In this document: positions 1 through 6,710 of the stretch, piece by piece
Layout of the letters: each line of letters starts with the position of its first letter
Numbering within the stretch: the first letter of the stretch is position 1
NCBI GenBank assembly: GCA_004299495.1
Contig: SCPY01000213.1
Location: 1 to 7,086, forward strand
DNA from: a bacterium
Lineage (GTDB): Bacteria > Omnitrophota > Gorgyraeia > Gygaellales > UBA12090
Length of the DNA: 7,086 nt
Direction: 5' to 3'
Translations under genes and position numbers: made by a program
Notes under the pieces: generated by a model
What the model was told of the DNA's origin: nothing
Seen by the model: the letters and a program-made list of their open reading frames with translations, nothing else
Databases searched by the model: none

Positions 1-879
1 ATAAGGAATAATACAAACATCAAAGCTGTTTATATAAGAAGGCAGCTCTGAAAAATCCTTCTTTCCGCAAAGCACTATATTCTCAAGCCCCTTAATTTCC
101 GATATATCCGCCTGAACAGGCCCGACAAGCATAATGGACCATCCCGGGTTTTTTTCCGCTAAAAATCTTAAAAGTTTAAAATCTATATGCCTGTGTATGC
201 CCCCGATATAGCCGATTACCGGCCGTTTAATTCCGCTAATCGGGTGCCCTGCGCCCACTGCCTGCTTAGCATTCTCAAATACCTCCGTATTCACCCCGAA
301 CGGGAATATGCTCACATTAGCGTTAAAACGCCTGCATTTTTCGGCAAGGATTGACCCCTGGGCAAATACAAGGTCGCATTTTTTAATCAGCTCGTTTTCC
401 GTCTTGGATATTCTTGAAGGCTTGTCCGCCAATTCATTAAAATCTGCTATGCAGTAATATACCAGGAGTTTCTTTGGGATATTGTCAATGATATCCAGCG
501 CTCCCGGAGTAGGAAGAAAGGTCCAGATAATCGGTTCATGGAAATCCATTGCCGCCATCCACCTTTTCAGCGCCTTAAGCAACAGGTATCTGTTAACGGC
601 CCTTGCGGGAATAGCATATGGAAAAGGAAGGATAAGCGGAGAATATACGAAGAGCCCTTCTGACTCCTCCCTAAAGCCCTTGGAGCTTTTAAGCCAGCTT
701 AATAGGCGCTTCTTTAGGCGCGGGAAGTCCCGGAATGTAGGCGAACGCACACCAATATTCTCTATAAAAAGCACCCTGTTGCCGTTACGGGCGAATGAAG
801 ACATTATCTCCTGATGCCCCTGCCAGATAAAATCCCAATCTATGGAAGAAATGCAAATGATATCGTGCCCTTTAAGCAT
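1..879 (-). CDS. GT-B-fold glycosyltransferase (GT1/GT4-like, TuaH-like N-terminus), 3' end cut by window edge
   Basis: The frame is open from the ATG at 879 to the window edge: 293 codons with no stop, C-terminus outside. The N-terminus carries SIDWDFIWQGHQE (residues 12-24). This resembles the 'DWDF.WQRPQ' opening of TuaH-like and related cell-surface glycosyltransferases, although RP is replaced by GH here. Further family-like patches are IFPFGVNTEVF (191-201), IGYIGGIHRHIDF (222-234), a LVGP strand end (251-254), and LPSYINSFDVCIIPY (279-293). The last is the start of the nucleotide-sugar-binding C-terminal domain. The downstream P-x-K-x-x-E-type motif would lie beyond the window. No signal peptide or membrane span is visible, so it is probably a cytoplasmic or membrane-associated enzyme transferring a sugar from an NDP-sugar; donor and acceptor are unknown. 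It overlaps the ligase stop by 8 bases. GGGGGAAAA (893-885) precedes the chosen ATG. A second in-frame ATG at 897 would add six residues but has a poorer ribosome-binding site. Confidence 0.85.
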   Translation of the reverse strand, partial: MLKGHDIICISSIDWDFIWQGHQEIMSSFARNGNRVLFIENIGVRSPTFRDFPRLKKRLLSWLKSSKGFREESEGLFVYSPLILPFPYAIPARAVNRYLLLKALKRWMAAMDFHEPIIWTFLPTPGALDIIDNIPKKLLVYYCIADFNELADKPSRISKTENELIKKCDLVFAQGSILAEKCRRFNANVSIFPFGVNTEVFENAKQAVGAGHPISGIKRPVIGYIGGIHRHIDFKLLRFLAEKNPGWSIMLVGPVQADISEIKGLENIVLCGKKDFSELPSYINSFDVCIIPY

Positions 880-2248
880 CGGCGTTTTCCCCCGCATAAT
901 ACAGGCCCAACCCCGTACCAAGCATAAACCAAAAATGGCGCATAGTCAATATATCAATAATCAGCCCGTTTAAAATAAATCCCAGAAACCCTGCCATAAT
1001 GCAGTAAGCAGCCGCTTTTCTAGCGCTTGAGCCGCCTTCCTGCCTGATAACCGCGAGCATCATGCGCCCATACATTAGAAGAAAGAAAATGAGCCCGAGA
1101 AATCCTACCAGGCCTGTTTCTGCCAACGCCCCTAAATAAGCGGAATGCGGGTCAAAATTCAAAGTCCTGTCTTTTACCTGCGCAGCGTAAGACGGATAAG
1201 CCTCAAAACCGAAAGAGCCTTCTAAGAAATTCCAATCTACATTTTCCTTAAACTTCTTATTATATGTGCCCAGGCCGCAGCCGAGGAATGGATGCTTTTT
1301 AAAAATCTCCAGAGACACTAAAGGCGGAAGGAGATGCAGGCTGTAAGAGCTGTCTATGTTTAAGCGCGGCATAACTGAATCCTTTCCCTTTATAATCTTT
1401 AGCGGAAAAACCACCCATATGCTTGTAATTACGGAAACGGCAAAGAAAACCGCAAACGAAATAAAGGCTATGTGCTTAAACAGGGTAGCCTTTCTTCCCC
1501 CTTTTATCCAATGCAAAATTAAGAATAAACTCAGCAATAAACCGGTAAACCTGCGCGAACCGGTAAGAAATGCCGCGACCAGCATTATAAGTAAGCAGAC
1601 CGGAATAAGTTTTCTGCGAGCAGTGGCATCTTCGCCAAGGAATAATACCATAGCAAAGGCTATAGCCGTATGCAAATAAGTCAAGAACATATTCGCGTTT
1701 TCGTAGAGAGAATCTATGCGCGGAAAATGGTGCGCGACTGATTCTATCTTTGAATAAAAAAGCAGGGTATTCCCGTAAAGCAAATTTTTATCCGCGAGAG
1801 CCGCGATAAACGCGGTAAGTCCGACAAGGGCAACGAAAGAAGCGGTAAATACCCACAAATAGAGAAACACCCTAAAACCTTTACCGGACTTAACGGCCGT
1901 ATAAGCAGTTACCGCGCCAAGGAGCCCCAGGTATGCAAGCGCCCCGAACTCCGCAAGGCTTGACTTGAGGCTTATGGAATTATAAAAAGACGGGATAAAA
2001 AAAATAAGCAAAGGCGAAAAAGGCAGTAGCAACTTTAGCGCCATGCTCCAGTTATTTTCGCGCGCAATATTAAGGATAACTGCTGGCAAAAGGAAAATAA
2101 ATATAAGGTCGGCATACATTACCCTCCTTCCCTGAAATAAAAATGCCGCGTAATCCATATTACAGAGCGCGATTATATAGAGGGCAAACAATTTTTCCCT
2201 GAGGCTTAGGCTTTTAATTAATGAATGGATGCTTTGAATAATCTTCAT
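872..2248 (-). CDS. O-antigen ligase / Wzy-type polymerase family membrane protein (Wzy_C, WaaL-like)
   Basis: A 458-residue polytopic protein with about 11-12 hydrophobic segments (for example residues 20-36, 45-62, 69-86, 104-119, 125-151, 192-205, 214-230, 234-248, 260-283, 372-401, 412-434, 438-453). A large hydrophilic loop lies between about 284 and 371. This is the topology of O-antigen ligases and polymerases, which use an undecaprenyl-diphosphate-linked glycan on the periplasmic face of the inner membrane. Family marks are TGSRR (229-233) at the end of a membrane helix, FLGCGLGTY (321-329), and DPHSAYLGALAETGLVGF (366-383). The last holds the loop histidine (H368) and the GLVG signature typical of Wzy_C/WaaL. 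The start is placed at the ATG at 2248, which forms an ATGA overlap with the upstream methyltransferase stop. A longer reading from 2299 would add 17 residues and overlap that gene by 55 bases, so it is less likely. Ligase and polymerase cannot be told apart by sequence alone. Confidence 0.86.
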   Translation of the reverse strand: MKIIQSIHSLIKSLSLREKLFALYIIALCNMDYAAFLFQGRRVMYADLIFIFLLPAVILNIARENNWSMALKLLLPFSPLLIFFIPSFYNSISLKSSLAEFGALAYLGLLGAVTAYTAVKSGKGFRVFLYLWVFTASFVALVGLTAFIAALADKNLLYGNTLLFYSKIESVAHHFPRIDSLYENANMFLTYLHTAIAFAMVLFLGEDATARRKLIPVCLLIMLVAAFLTGSRRFTGLLLSLFLILHWIKGGRKATLFKHIAFISFAVFFAVSVITSIWVVFPLKIIKGKDSVMPRLNIDSSYSLHLLPPLVSLEIFKKHPFLGCGLGTYNKKFKENVDWNFLEGSFGFEAYPSYAAQVKDRTLNFDPHSAYLGALAETGLVGFLGLIFFLLMYGRMMLAVIRQEGGSSARKAAAYCIMAGFLGFILNGLIIDILTMRHFWFMLGTGLGLYYAGENADA

Positions 2249-2895
2249 AATTTTTCCAGCCGATAATAGGAAAAAATTCCCAGTTTCTTCATATGCCATT
2301 TCGCGCGCAAACCAGCCGCTTTAAAAAAATGCTCAAGGCCGAGTTCGCAGTTGGAGCTTATCATGGGTATATGTCTGCGAGAAAAAGCAAGAACCATTCC
2401 AATGATTGAATCCGGCTTATCCATGTCCATCAGCACGATTGTGCCGTTATTCTTGAGGGCGCTCCGGCATTCGGAAAGGACCCGGATTTTCGGCTCGGGC
2501 ATAAGATGGTGCAGGAATAAAACGGTAAAGCTGATATCAAAACTCTCCGGCTTAAAAGGCAGGTTAAGCGCATCGCAGGCTACAAAATAAACCCTGCGCG
2601 GCCCCGCGCTTAAGCGCGAACGCGCTATCTTAATCATCTCCCATGAGCGGTCAACCGCGAATAACGCAGCTCCGGGATTTGCGCTATCGGCCTTTTTTTG
2701 AATATCCGCGATCAGGTTGCCTACGCCGCAGCCCACATCAAGCACCCTTGAAGAAGGCCCTATCCGAAGCCCATCTAACAGGAGGCGCGAAAAATCGGCT
2801 CCTGCGGAAAACAATAAATAGGAAAGCCGGGAGAAAATCTTTATAAATCCGGAGTAGTTTCTTCCAAAACCTCTGTGAACTCGCTCAACAGCCAA
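2245..2895 (-). CDS. Class I SAM-dependent methyltransferase (Methyltransf_11/UbiE-like), TTG start
   Basis: A 216-residue Rossmann-fold methyltransferase. Motif I is intact: VLDVGCGVGNL (51-61). An acidic residue ends strand 2 in ALFAVDRSWEMIKIA (77-91; D82). ACDALNLPFKPESFDISF (106-123) is the motif II/III region, and LKNNGTIVLMDMD (147-159) is the post-motif strand. The substrate is unknown; the fold methylates O, N or C atoms on sugars, lipids, quinones and other small molecules. The N-terminal 45 residues hold a hydrophobic stretch, LSYLLFSAG (24-32), that could touch the membrane. The start is a TTG, because no ATG or GTG lies in frame near the domain start and a strong Shine-Dalgarno (AGGAAGGG) sits 7 bases upstream. 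The first 11 bases overlap the preceding methyltransferase, and its TGA forms an ATGA overlap with the ligase start, consistent with coupled translation. It is clearly a different subfamily from its methyltransferase neighbour. Confidence 0.88.
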   Translation of the reverse strand: MAVERVHRGFGRNYSGFIKIFSRLSYLLFSAGADFSRLLLDGLRIGPSSRVLDVGCGVGNLIADIQKKADSANPGAALFAVDRSWEMIKIARSRLSAGPRRVYFVACDALNLPFKPESFDISFTVLFLHHLMPEPKIRVLSECRSALKNNGTIVLMDMDKPDSIIGMVLAFSRRHIPMISSNCELGLEHFFKAAGLRAKWHMKKLGIFSYYRLEKL

Positions 2896-3565
2896 ACGGC
2901 TGCCCTTCCTCTCTTTTTCTGGCGGTTATTATGAAATTAAAAAGCAAAAAGCCGAGTTTCATCTTGCTGATTAAACGCACAAATGCGCCTTCAAGCGCTA
3001 TCCTGGCGAAGGGAAAGGCCATGAAATGCCGCGCATCCAAAACCGAGAATTTTGCCCTGCACAAAATATTCCTCATTCCGGTAAGGCTATGCCTCCTGAC
3101 ATGAAAAGTCTTAACCAGGAAGCTGTTAATAAAATCATATGCGGGGTTAGGCAGAGTTACGCAAAGCAGTCCTCCCGGCCGCAGGACGCGATAAAATTCT
3201 CGCATTGCGGAATCAATATCCCAGATATGCTCCAAAACAGCAGATGCCAGTACAATATCAAACACGCCATCCTTAAAAGGCAATTTCACGATATCCGCCC
3301 TAAAAACTTTTACCTTGCCGTCATTTCTTGCGGCTGCGGCTGATACCGCATCCGGACAGCTATCTATTCCAACGGCGCAGTTAAAATTTAAACTGCCGGC
3401 AACGCGCGAAAGCATCCTGCCTTCGGCAACTCCTGCGTCAAGAATCCTGCCGCAATTAAATGGCGCCAGTTTATTTAACGAATTTATTATCTGGCCGGCC
3501 CTTGAGTTCATCCGGTAACTGATATAATTATCTCCCTGCCTGAGCCTCAAATAATCTTTATTCAT
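2885..3565 (-). CDS. Class I SAM-dependent methyltransferase (Methyltransf_11), divergent motif I
   Basis: A 226-residue methyltransferase. Motif I reads ILDAGVAEGR (41-50), where the usual GxGxG has an alanine at the middle glycine. The strand-2 acid follows in AVGIDSCPDAV (64-74; D68). Then come RADIVKLPFKDGVFDIVLAS (89-108), VLEHI (110-114), and a classic YRVLRPGGLLCVTLPN (125-140). The LEH and LRPGG pieces are typical of Methyltransf_11 proteins in polysaccharide loci, where they often methylate sugars or lipid-linked intermediates; the actual substrate cannot be read from the sequence. A hydrophobic, basic C-terminus (about 196-219, with FLLFNFIITARKR) could sit against the membrane. The ATG at 3565 overlaps the end of the flippase-like gene by 8 bases and has only a weak ribosome-binding site, so translation is probably coupled. 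The 3' end overlaps the next methyltransferase by 11 bases. Confidence 0.9.
   Translation of the reverse strand: MNKDYLRLRQGDNYISYRMNSRAGQIINSLNKLAPFNCGRILDAGVAEGRMLSRVAGSLNFNCAVGIDSCPDAVSAAAARNDGKVKVFRADIVKLPFKDGVFDIVLASAVLEHIWDIDSAMREFYRVLRPGGLLCVTLPNPAYDFINSFLVKTFHVRRHSLTGMRNILCRAKFSVLDARHFMAFPFARIALEGAFVRLISKMKLGFLLFNFIITARKREEGQPFGC
2903..2910 (-). promoter_or_regulatory. Strong Shine-Dalgarno (AGGAAGGG) that decides a TTG start
   Basis: Read on the minus strand, AGGAAGGG lies inside the last codons of the upstream methyltransferase and ends 7 bases before the TTG at 2895. The spacing is near ideal. It is the clearest ribosome-binding site in the window and is the main reason for accepting the TTG start of the second methyltransferase. 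It may offset the weakness of a TTG initiator. Confidence 0.75.
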
Positions 3566-4514
3566 TTACGCAAATGGATTCTTTTGCCCTGCCCTTAAAG
3601 AGCCAGCCGGCATAGGCAATAAGCCCGGTAAGGATATAAAACGATAAAAAGAGCAAAAATGAGTAAGTTAATGCCGCCTCTTTCTCAACCCCGGAGAGCG
3701 AAAATAGAAAGACAAGGCATGCCTCGCGCGTGCCCAGCCCAAGCACGGTAACGGGAAGCAATGATAAAAGTCCGGAGATGGAAACAAAAAAAACTATCTT
3801 TATCCAACCAAGGTTTATATGCGCTATACCGGCTAACAAACAGGCCTGAAGATAAAATAATGCGTAAGCACACACAGTAAGGATAAACACGCTGTAAATC
3901 TTTTTACTTGCAAGGCTTGACCTGACTGACGAAAAAAACAGCCGCAAATCCCCTCCTAAGGCCGCAACCCCGGCAAAGGAGAATATTTTTAAGAACGCCT
4001 TTTTTAAGAAAACGCGGAAAGATGAACTGCGAAAAAGCGCAACAGCGGACAAAGAAAGAATAGATAAATTAAAAATGGCTATCCGCGCACCACTTAATCC
4101 CATTCCTTGCAAAGAAAACAAACCGACGGCTGCTACAGCCAGCAGGACAAGCAAATCAAAGATGCGGTCAACAAAAATACTGGCCAGGCCCAGGCTTAAA
4201 GGCACGCCCTTTTCCTCTTTTAAATAACACGCCCTCAATGCCTCTCCGGCCCTGCCGGGCGTGATAATCCCGGCGCAGAACCCTCCGAGATAGGAAAGCA
4301 GCGACGGAATAACGGGGTAGTCAATGCCTTGAATCTTCAAGATCTGCGTCCAGCGAAAGGCCTTAATCAGAAGGACGGGAATAGTGATAAGGTTTATAAG
4401 CAAAAAAAAACCCGCGTTTAACTCTGAAAAACAGAAAATCAGCTTCTTAAGGTCTATTTTTGCCAGTATTACCGCGAGTATCGCCAGGCCTATAAAACGG
4501 TATCCCCTTTTCAT
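3558..4514 (-). CDS. UPF0104 / lysylphosphatidylglycerol-synthase-TM-like (AglD/MprF flippase-like) membrane protein
   Basis: A 318-residue hydrophobic protein with roughly eight or more membrane segments (for example residues 5-20, 33-50, 117-135, 145-162, 205-230, 237-258, 281-305). It carries the marks of the PF03706-type family: FRWTQIL near 53-59, TPGRAGEALRACYL (85-98), FVDRIFDLL (114-122), and LLPVTVLGLGTREA (252-265). The family includes the flippase half of MprF, archaeal AglD-associated proteins and many uncharacterised proteins beside GT2 polyprenol-phosphate glycosyltransferases. No lysyl-transferase domain is attached here; only the membrane part is present. By context it probably acts on a lipid-linked sugar made by the upstream GT2 domain, perhaps in its translocation, but this is inference. 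Its ATG overlaps the stop of the upstream gene as ATGA (4514-4511). A run of nine A (4402-4410, plus strand) lies within the second membrane segment, and the frame is intact across it. Confidence 0.88.
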   Translation of the reverse strand: MKRGYRFIGLAILAVILAKIDLKKLIFCFSELNAGFFLLINLITIPVLLIKAFRWTQILKIQGIDYPVIPSLLSYLGGFCAGIITPGRAGEALRACYLKEEKGVPLSLGLASIFVDRIFDLLVLLAVAAVGLFSLQGMGLSGARIAIFNLSILSLSAVALFRSSSFRVFLKKAFLKIFSFAGVAALGGDLRLFFSSVRSSLASKKIYSVFILTVCAYALFYLQACLLAGIAHINLGWIKIVFFVSISGLLSLLPVTVLGLGTREACLVFLFSLSGVEKEAALTYSFLLFLSFYILTGLIAYAGWLFKGRAKESICVNE

Positions 4515-6709
4515 CCTTTTAAGCGCTTCAACGACAATTTCACTATCAGCCAGACTGCCTCAAGCATTATATTCAGCGACATCTTTGACCTGCCGCGGAT
4601 GCGCTCAACAAATAATATCGGTATTTCTTTTATCCTCCCTCCCGAACGTTTTATATTAAAGGAGCCTTCCACCTGAAAGGCGTAGCCCCTGCTTTGAAGT
4701 CCGTCAAGCCTTATTCTTTTAAGCGCATCCTTCTTAAAACATTTATAACCGGTGGTGACATCGGTAAGGTCCATGCCTATGAGCATATTTACGAACCATT
4801 TTGCTGACTTGGATATAACGTTCCTCCATATCTTCCTGTTTTTTATGCTTACCTTATTTAAAAAACGCGAGCCTGTTACCAGATCATAAAATTCCGCGTA
4901 ATGAAGGAATACCGGAAGGTAGCGCGGGTCATGGGAAAAATCAGCGTCCATCTCAAATATATAATCCGCGTCTAATTCGGACAACACATACCTAAACCCC
5001 TCTCGGTAGGCAAGGCCAAGCCCTTTTTTGCCTTTTCTGCTGATAAGATGTATGCCCGTAAAATCCTGGGAGGCCCTTCTTACGGCATCAGCGGTGCCGT
5101 CTGCGGATTCATCGTCTACTATAACCAGCTGGGCCTGCGGCAGGACCTTTTTCACTTCGGCTATCATACCGGAGATATTCTCTTTTTCGTTATAGGTGGG
5201 TATTACTACGGCAACGCGCTTCTTTTGCGCCTGCGTCAGAAAACTGCTGCTTTGGTTAAGATAGCACTGCGCGTCAGCCGTATTGGTGAGGAATGAAGAA
5301 TATAGCTCTGACTTATGCGCGAAAACCTTAAGCCCCACCCGCATATACCTAAAAAACTCTGCCAGAGACTTAAGCTGGCGCAGCCTCCTAAATATAATCG
5401 TGGGCCGGAAATAAAACTTCAGGTAAAATTCCTTTGTCAATGCTGCCTTTTGCCGCTCGCTTAAGCCGGTCCATGGCGAAGGAAGCCGCTCCTCAATTTT
5501 ATTTCCCAGCACATGCTCCCTCCAAAAATCAATCCCGGTGGATTTAATCATCTCCTTATCAAGCTGGGTGCCGGGTTTGGCAATTGTCCTGCAGACCTGT
5601 ATGAAATCAAGGTCAAGCCTCTTAGCAAACCTTATAGTGCTTCTCACGCTTTCAACCGTATCTCCGGAGTTTCCTATCATAAAAAAACCCATTGCCCTTA
5701 TTCCGTATTTCTTGGAAAGGCTTATTGCCCGGATAGTCTTTTCCGGGGCGATATTTTTATTTATACGGTTTAAAACATCCTGCTCTACCGATTCTATGCC
5801 GTAATATACCTGGCGGCAGCCGGCCTCCGACGCTTCCTTAAGCATCTCATCATCCGCCAGGTCCACTCTCGCCCGGCAGGACCACTCAAGATCTAATTTT
5901 AGATTTTTCAGGCGGCTCAAAATCTCCATAATCCTCGGCCGCGGCATAAACAATACCGCGTCAAAGAAATCTATTTCGCGGATATTATAATCTCTGTAGC
6001 AGGATTGAATTTCCTCAATCACGCTTTTCGGAGAGCGGAAACGGTAGGCGCTGGGAATAGCGCAAAAGGTGCATTTAAAAGGACAGCCGGTGCTGGTAAG
6101 CATGATGGTAAAATTTCTTCTTTGCGAAATAAAGGAATAATATTTTTCATTCGGCAAAAGATGCCTCGCGGGATGAGGGTATGAATCAAAATCAACCTGT
6201 TTTATAGGCGCGGGATTTACGCGGATATGCCCGTTTTTATCCTTATATGCAAGCGCCGGAAGCCCGCTGAGATCATCTCCGTTTTCAAGCGCGCGCAGAA
6301 ATAAAGGCAAGGCCTCTATTGCCTCTCCGATGATGCCGTAATCTATCTCATCGTGCGAAAGCGTCTCCTTAGGGTAAAGATCCATATTAACCCCGCCGGT
6401 AAATACCGGTACGCGCAGGCGTGTTTTTAGATATGCTACCCACTCCAGCGCATCGTGAAAATGGTATGTCTCTGACCTGAAACCGAGCATATGAGGAGAA
6501 AAATTCCTGATTTTCTCCAGCGCTTGCTCCTTGGAGAGCCCGAGCGCGCGGGCATCCAAAAGCATTACCTTATGCCCGCTTCTTTCAAGTATCCCGGCGA
6601 CATAGGCAAGTATTATCGGAGGCGCAAGGCAGAATTCCTCATCCACGGGGCTAAGGTTTTCGGAAAAGACCTTAGGGCTGTATGAATAATGTATTAAGGC
6701 GATACGCAT
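4511..6709 (-). CDS. Fusion protein: B12-binding-like radical SAM enzyme + polyprenol-phosphate-mannose-synthase-like GT2
   Basis: A 732-residue polypeptide with two enzyme halves. Residues 1 to about 190 resemble the B12-binding domain of BchE-type radical SAM enzymes (PPIILAYVAGILERSGHKV at 30-48, VPVFTGGVNMDLYP at 100-113, IDYGIIGEAIEALPLFL at 122-138), but the cobalamin-ligating DxHxxG motif is not visible. Residues 200 to about 410 are the radical SAM barrel: TSTGCPFKCTFC gives the CX3CX2C iron-sulfur ligands C209, C213 and C216, followed by YYGIES (302-307) and MIGNSGDTVESVRSTIRFA (344-362). A helical stretch and linker (about 410-496) leads to a GT2 domain at 497-732: VVIPTYNEKENI (501-512), VDDESADGTA (531-540), FEMDADFSHDP (585-595), VTTGYKCFKKDAL (651-663), GYAFQVE (675-681) and RIRGRSKMS (703-711). 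This is the pattern of dolichol/polyprenol-phosphate mannose synthases. No C-terminal membrane anchor is seen. The start at 6709 is one base after the TPR gene's stop; its ribosome-binding site is weak. The radical SAM substrate is unknown. Confidence 0.9.
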   Translation of the reverse strand: MRIALIHYSYSPKVFSENLSPVDEEFCLAPPIILAYVAGILERSGHKVMLLDARALGLSKEQALEKIRNFSPHMLGFRSETYHFHDALEWVAYLKTRLRVPVFTGGVNMDLYPKETLSHDEIDYGIIGEAIEALPLFLRALENGDDLSGLPALAYKDKNGHIRVNPAPIKQVDFDSYPHPARHLLPNEKYYSFISQRRNFTIMLTSTGCPFKCTFCAIPSAYRFRSPKSVIEEIQSCYRDYNIREIDFFDAVLFMPRPRIMEILSRLKNLKLDLEWSCRARVDLADDEMLKEASEAGCRQVYYGIESVEQDVLNRINKNIAPEKTIRAISLSKKYGIRAMGFFMIGNSGDTVESVRSTIRFAKRLDLDFIQVCRTIAKPGTQLDKEMIKSTGIDFWREHVLGNKIEERLPSPWTGLSERQKAALTKEFYLKFYFRPTIIFRRLRQLKSLAEFFRYMRVGLKVFAHKSELYSSFLTNTADAQCYLNQSSSFLTQAQKKRVAVVIPTYNEKENISGMIAEVKKVLPQAQLVIVDDESADGTADAVRRASQDFTGIHLISRKGKKGLGLAYREGFRYVLSELDADYIFEMDADFSHDPRYLPVFLHYAEFYDLVTGSRFLNKVSIKNRKIWRNVISKSAKWFVNMLIGMDLTDVTTGYKCFKKDALKRIRLDGLQSRGYAFQVEGSFNIKRSGGRIKEIPILFVERIRGRSKMSLNIMLEAVWLIVKLSLKRLKG

Positions 6710-6710
6710 A

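Noticed and set aside
482..814. Plus-strand open frame of 110 codons
   Set aside because: It lies opposite the glycosyltransferase frame that is open across all of 1-879 and carries family motifs; the plus-strand translation has no recognisable domain.
2249..2299. Upstream ATG at 2299 as the ligase start
   Set aside because: It would overlap the methyltransferase by 55 bases and add a tail not expected in the family; the ATGA overlap at 2248 is the more natural start.
2351..3518. Plus-strand open frames opposite the two methyltransferases
   Set aside because: They are shadows of the minus-strand genes, which have intact SAM-binding motifs; the plus-strand translations have no coherent domain.
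2245..3565. Tandem duplication of one methyltransferase
   Set aside because: The two proteins share only general class I motifs and differ in motif I, N-terminus and C-terminus, so they are distinct subfamilies and not a recent duplicate.
3685..3873. Second minus-strand open frame of 62 codons inside the flippase-like gene
   Set aside because: It is out of frame with the UPF0104-like protein, whose motifs cover the region, and has no ribosome-binding site or domain.
5048..5804. Several plus-strand open frames of 82-88 codons
   Set aside because: They are antisense to the radical SAM-GT2 gene, overlap one another in different frames, and show no family features or start-site signals.
4511..6709. 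Assignment of the radical SAM half as a hopanoid or bacteriochlorophyll enzyme
   Set aside because: The resemblance is at the level of domain order and general motifs only; nothing specific to HpnP/HpnR or BchE was seen and the context is glycan-related.
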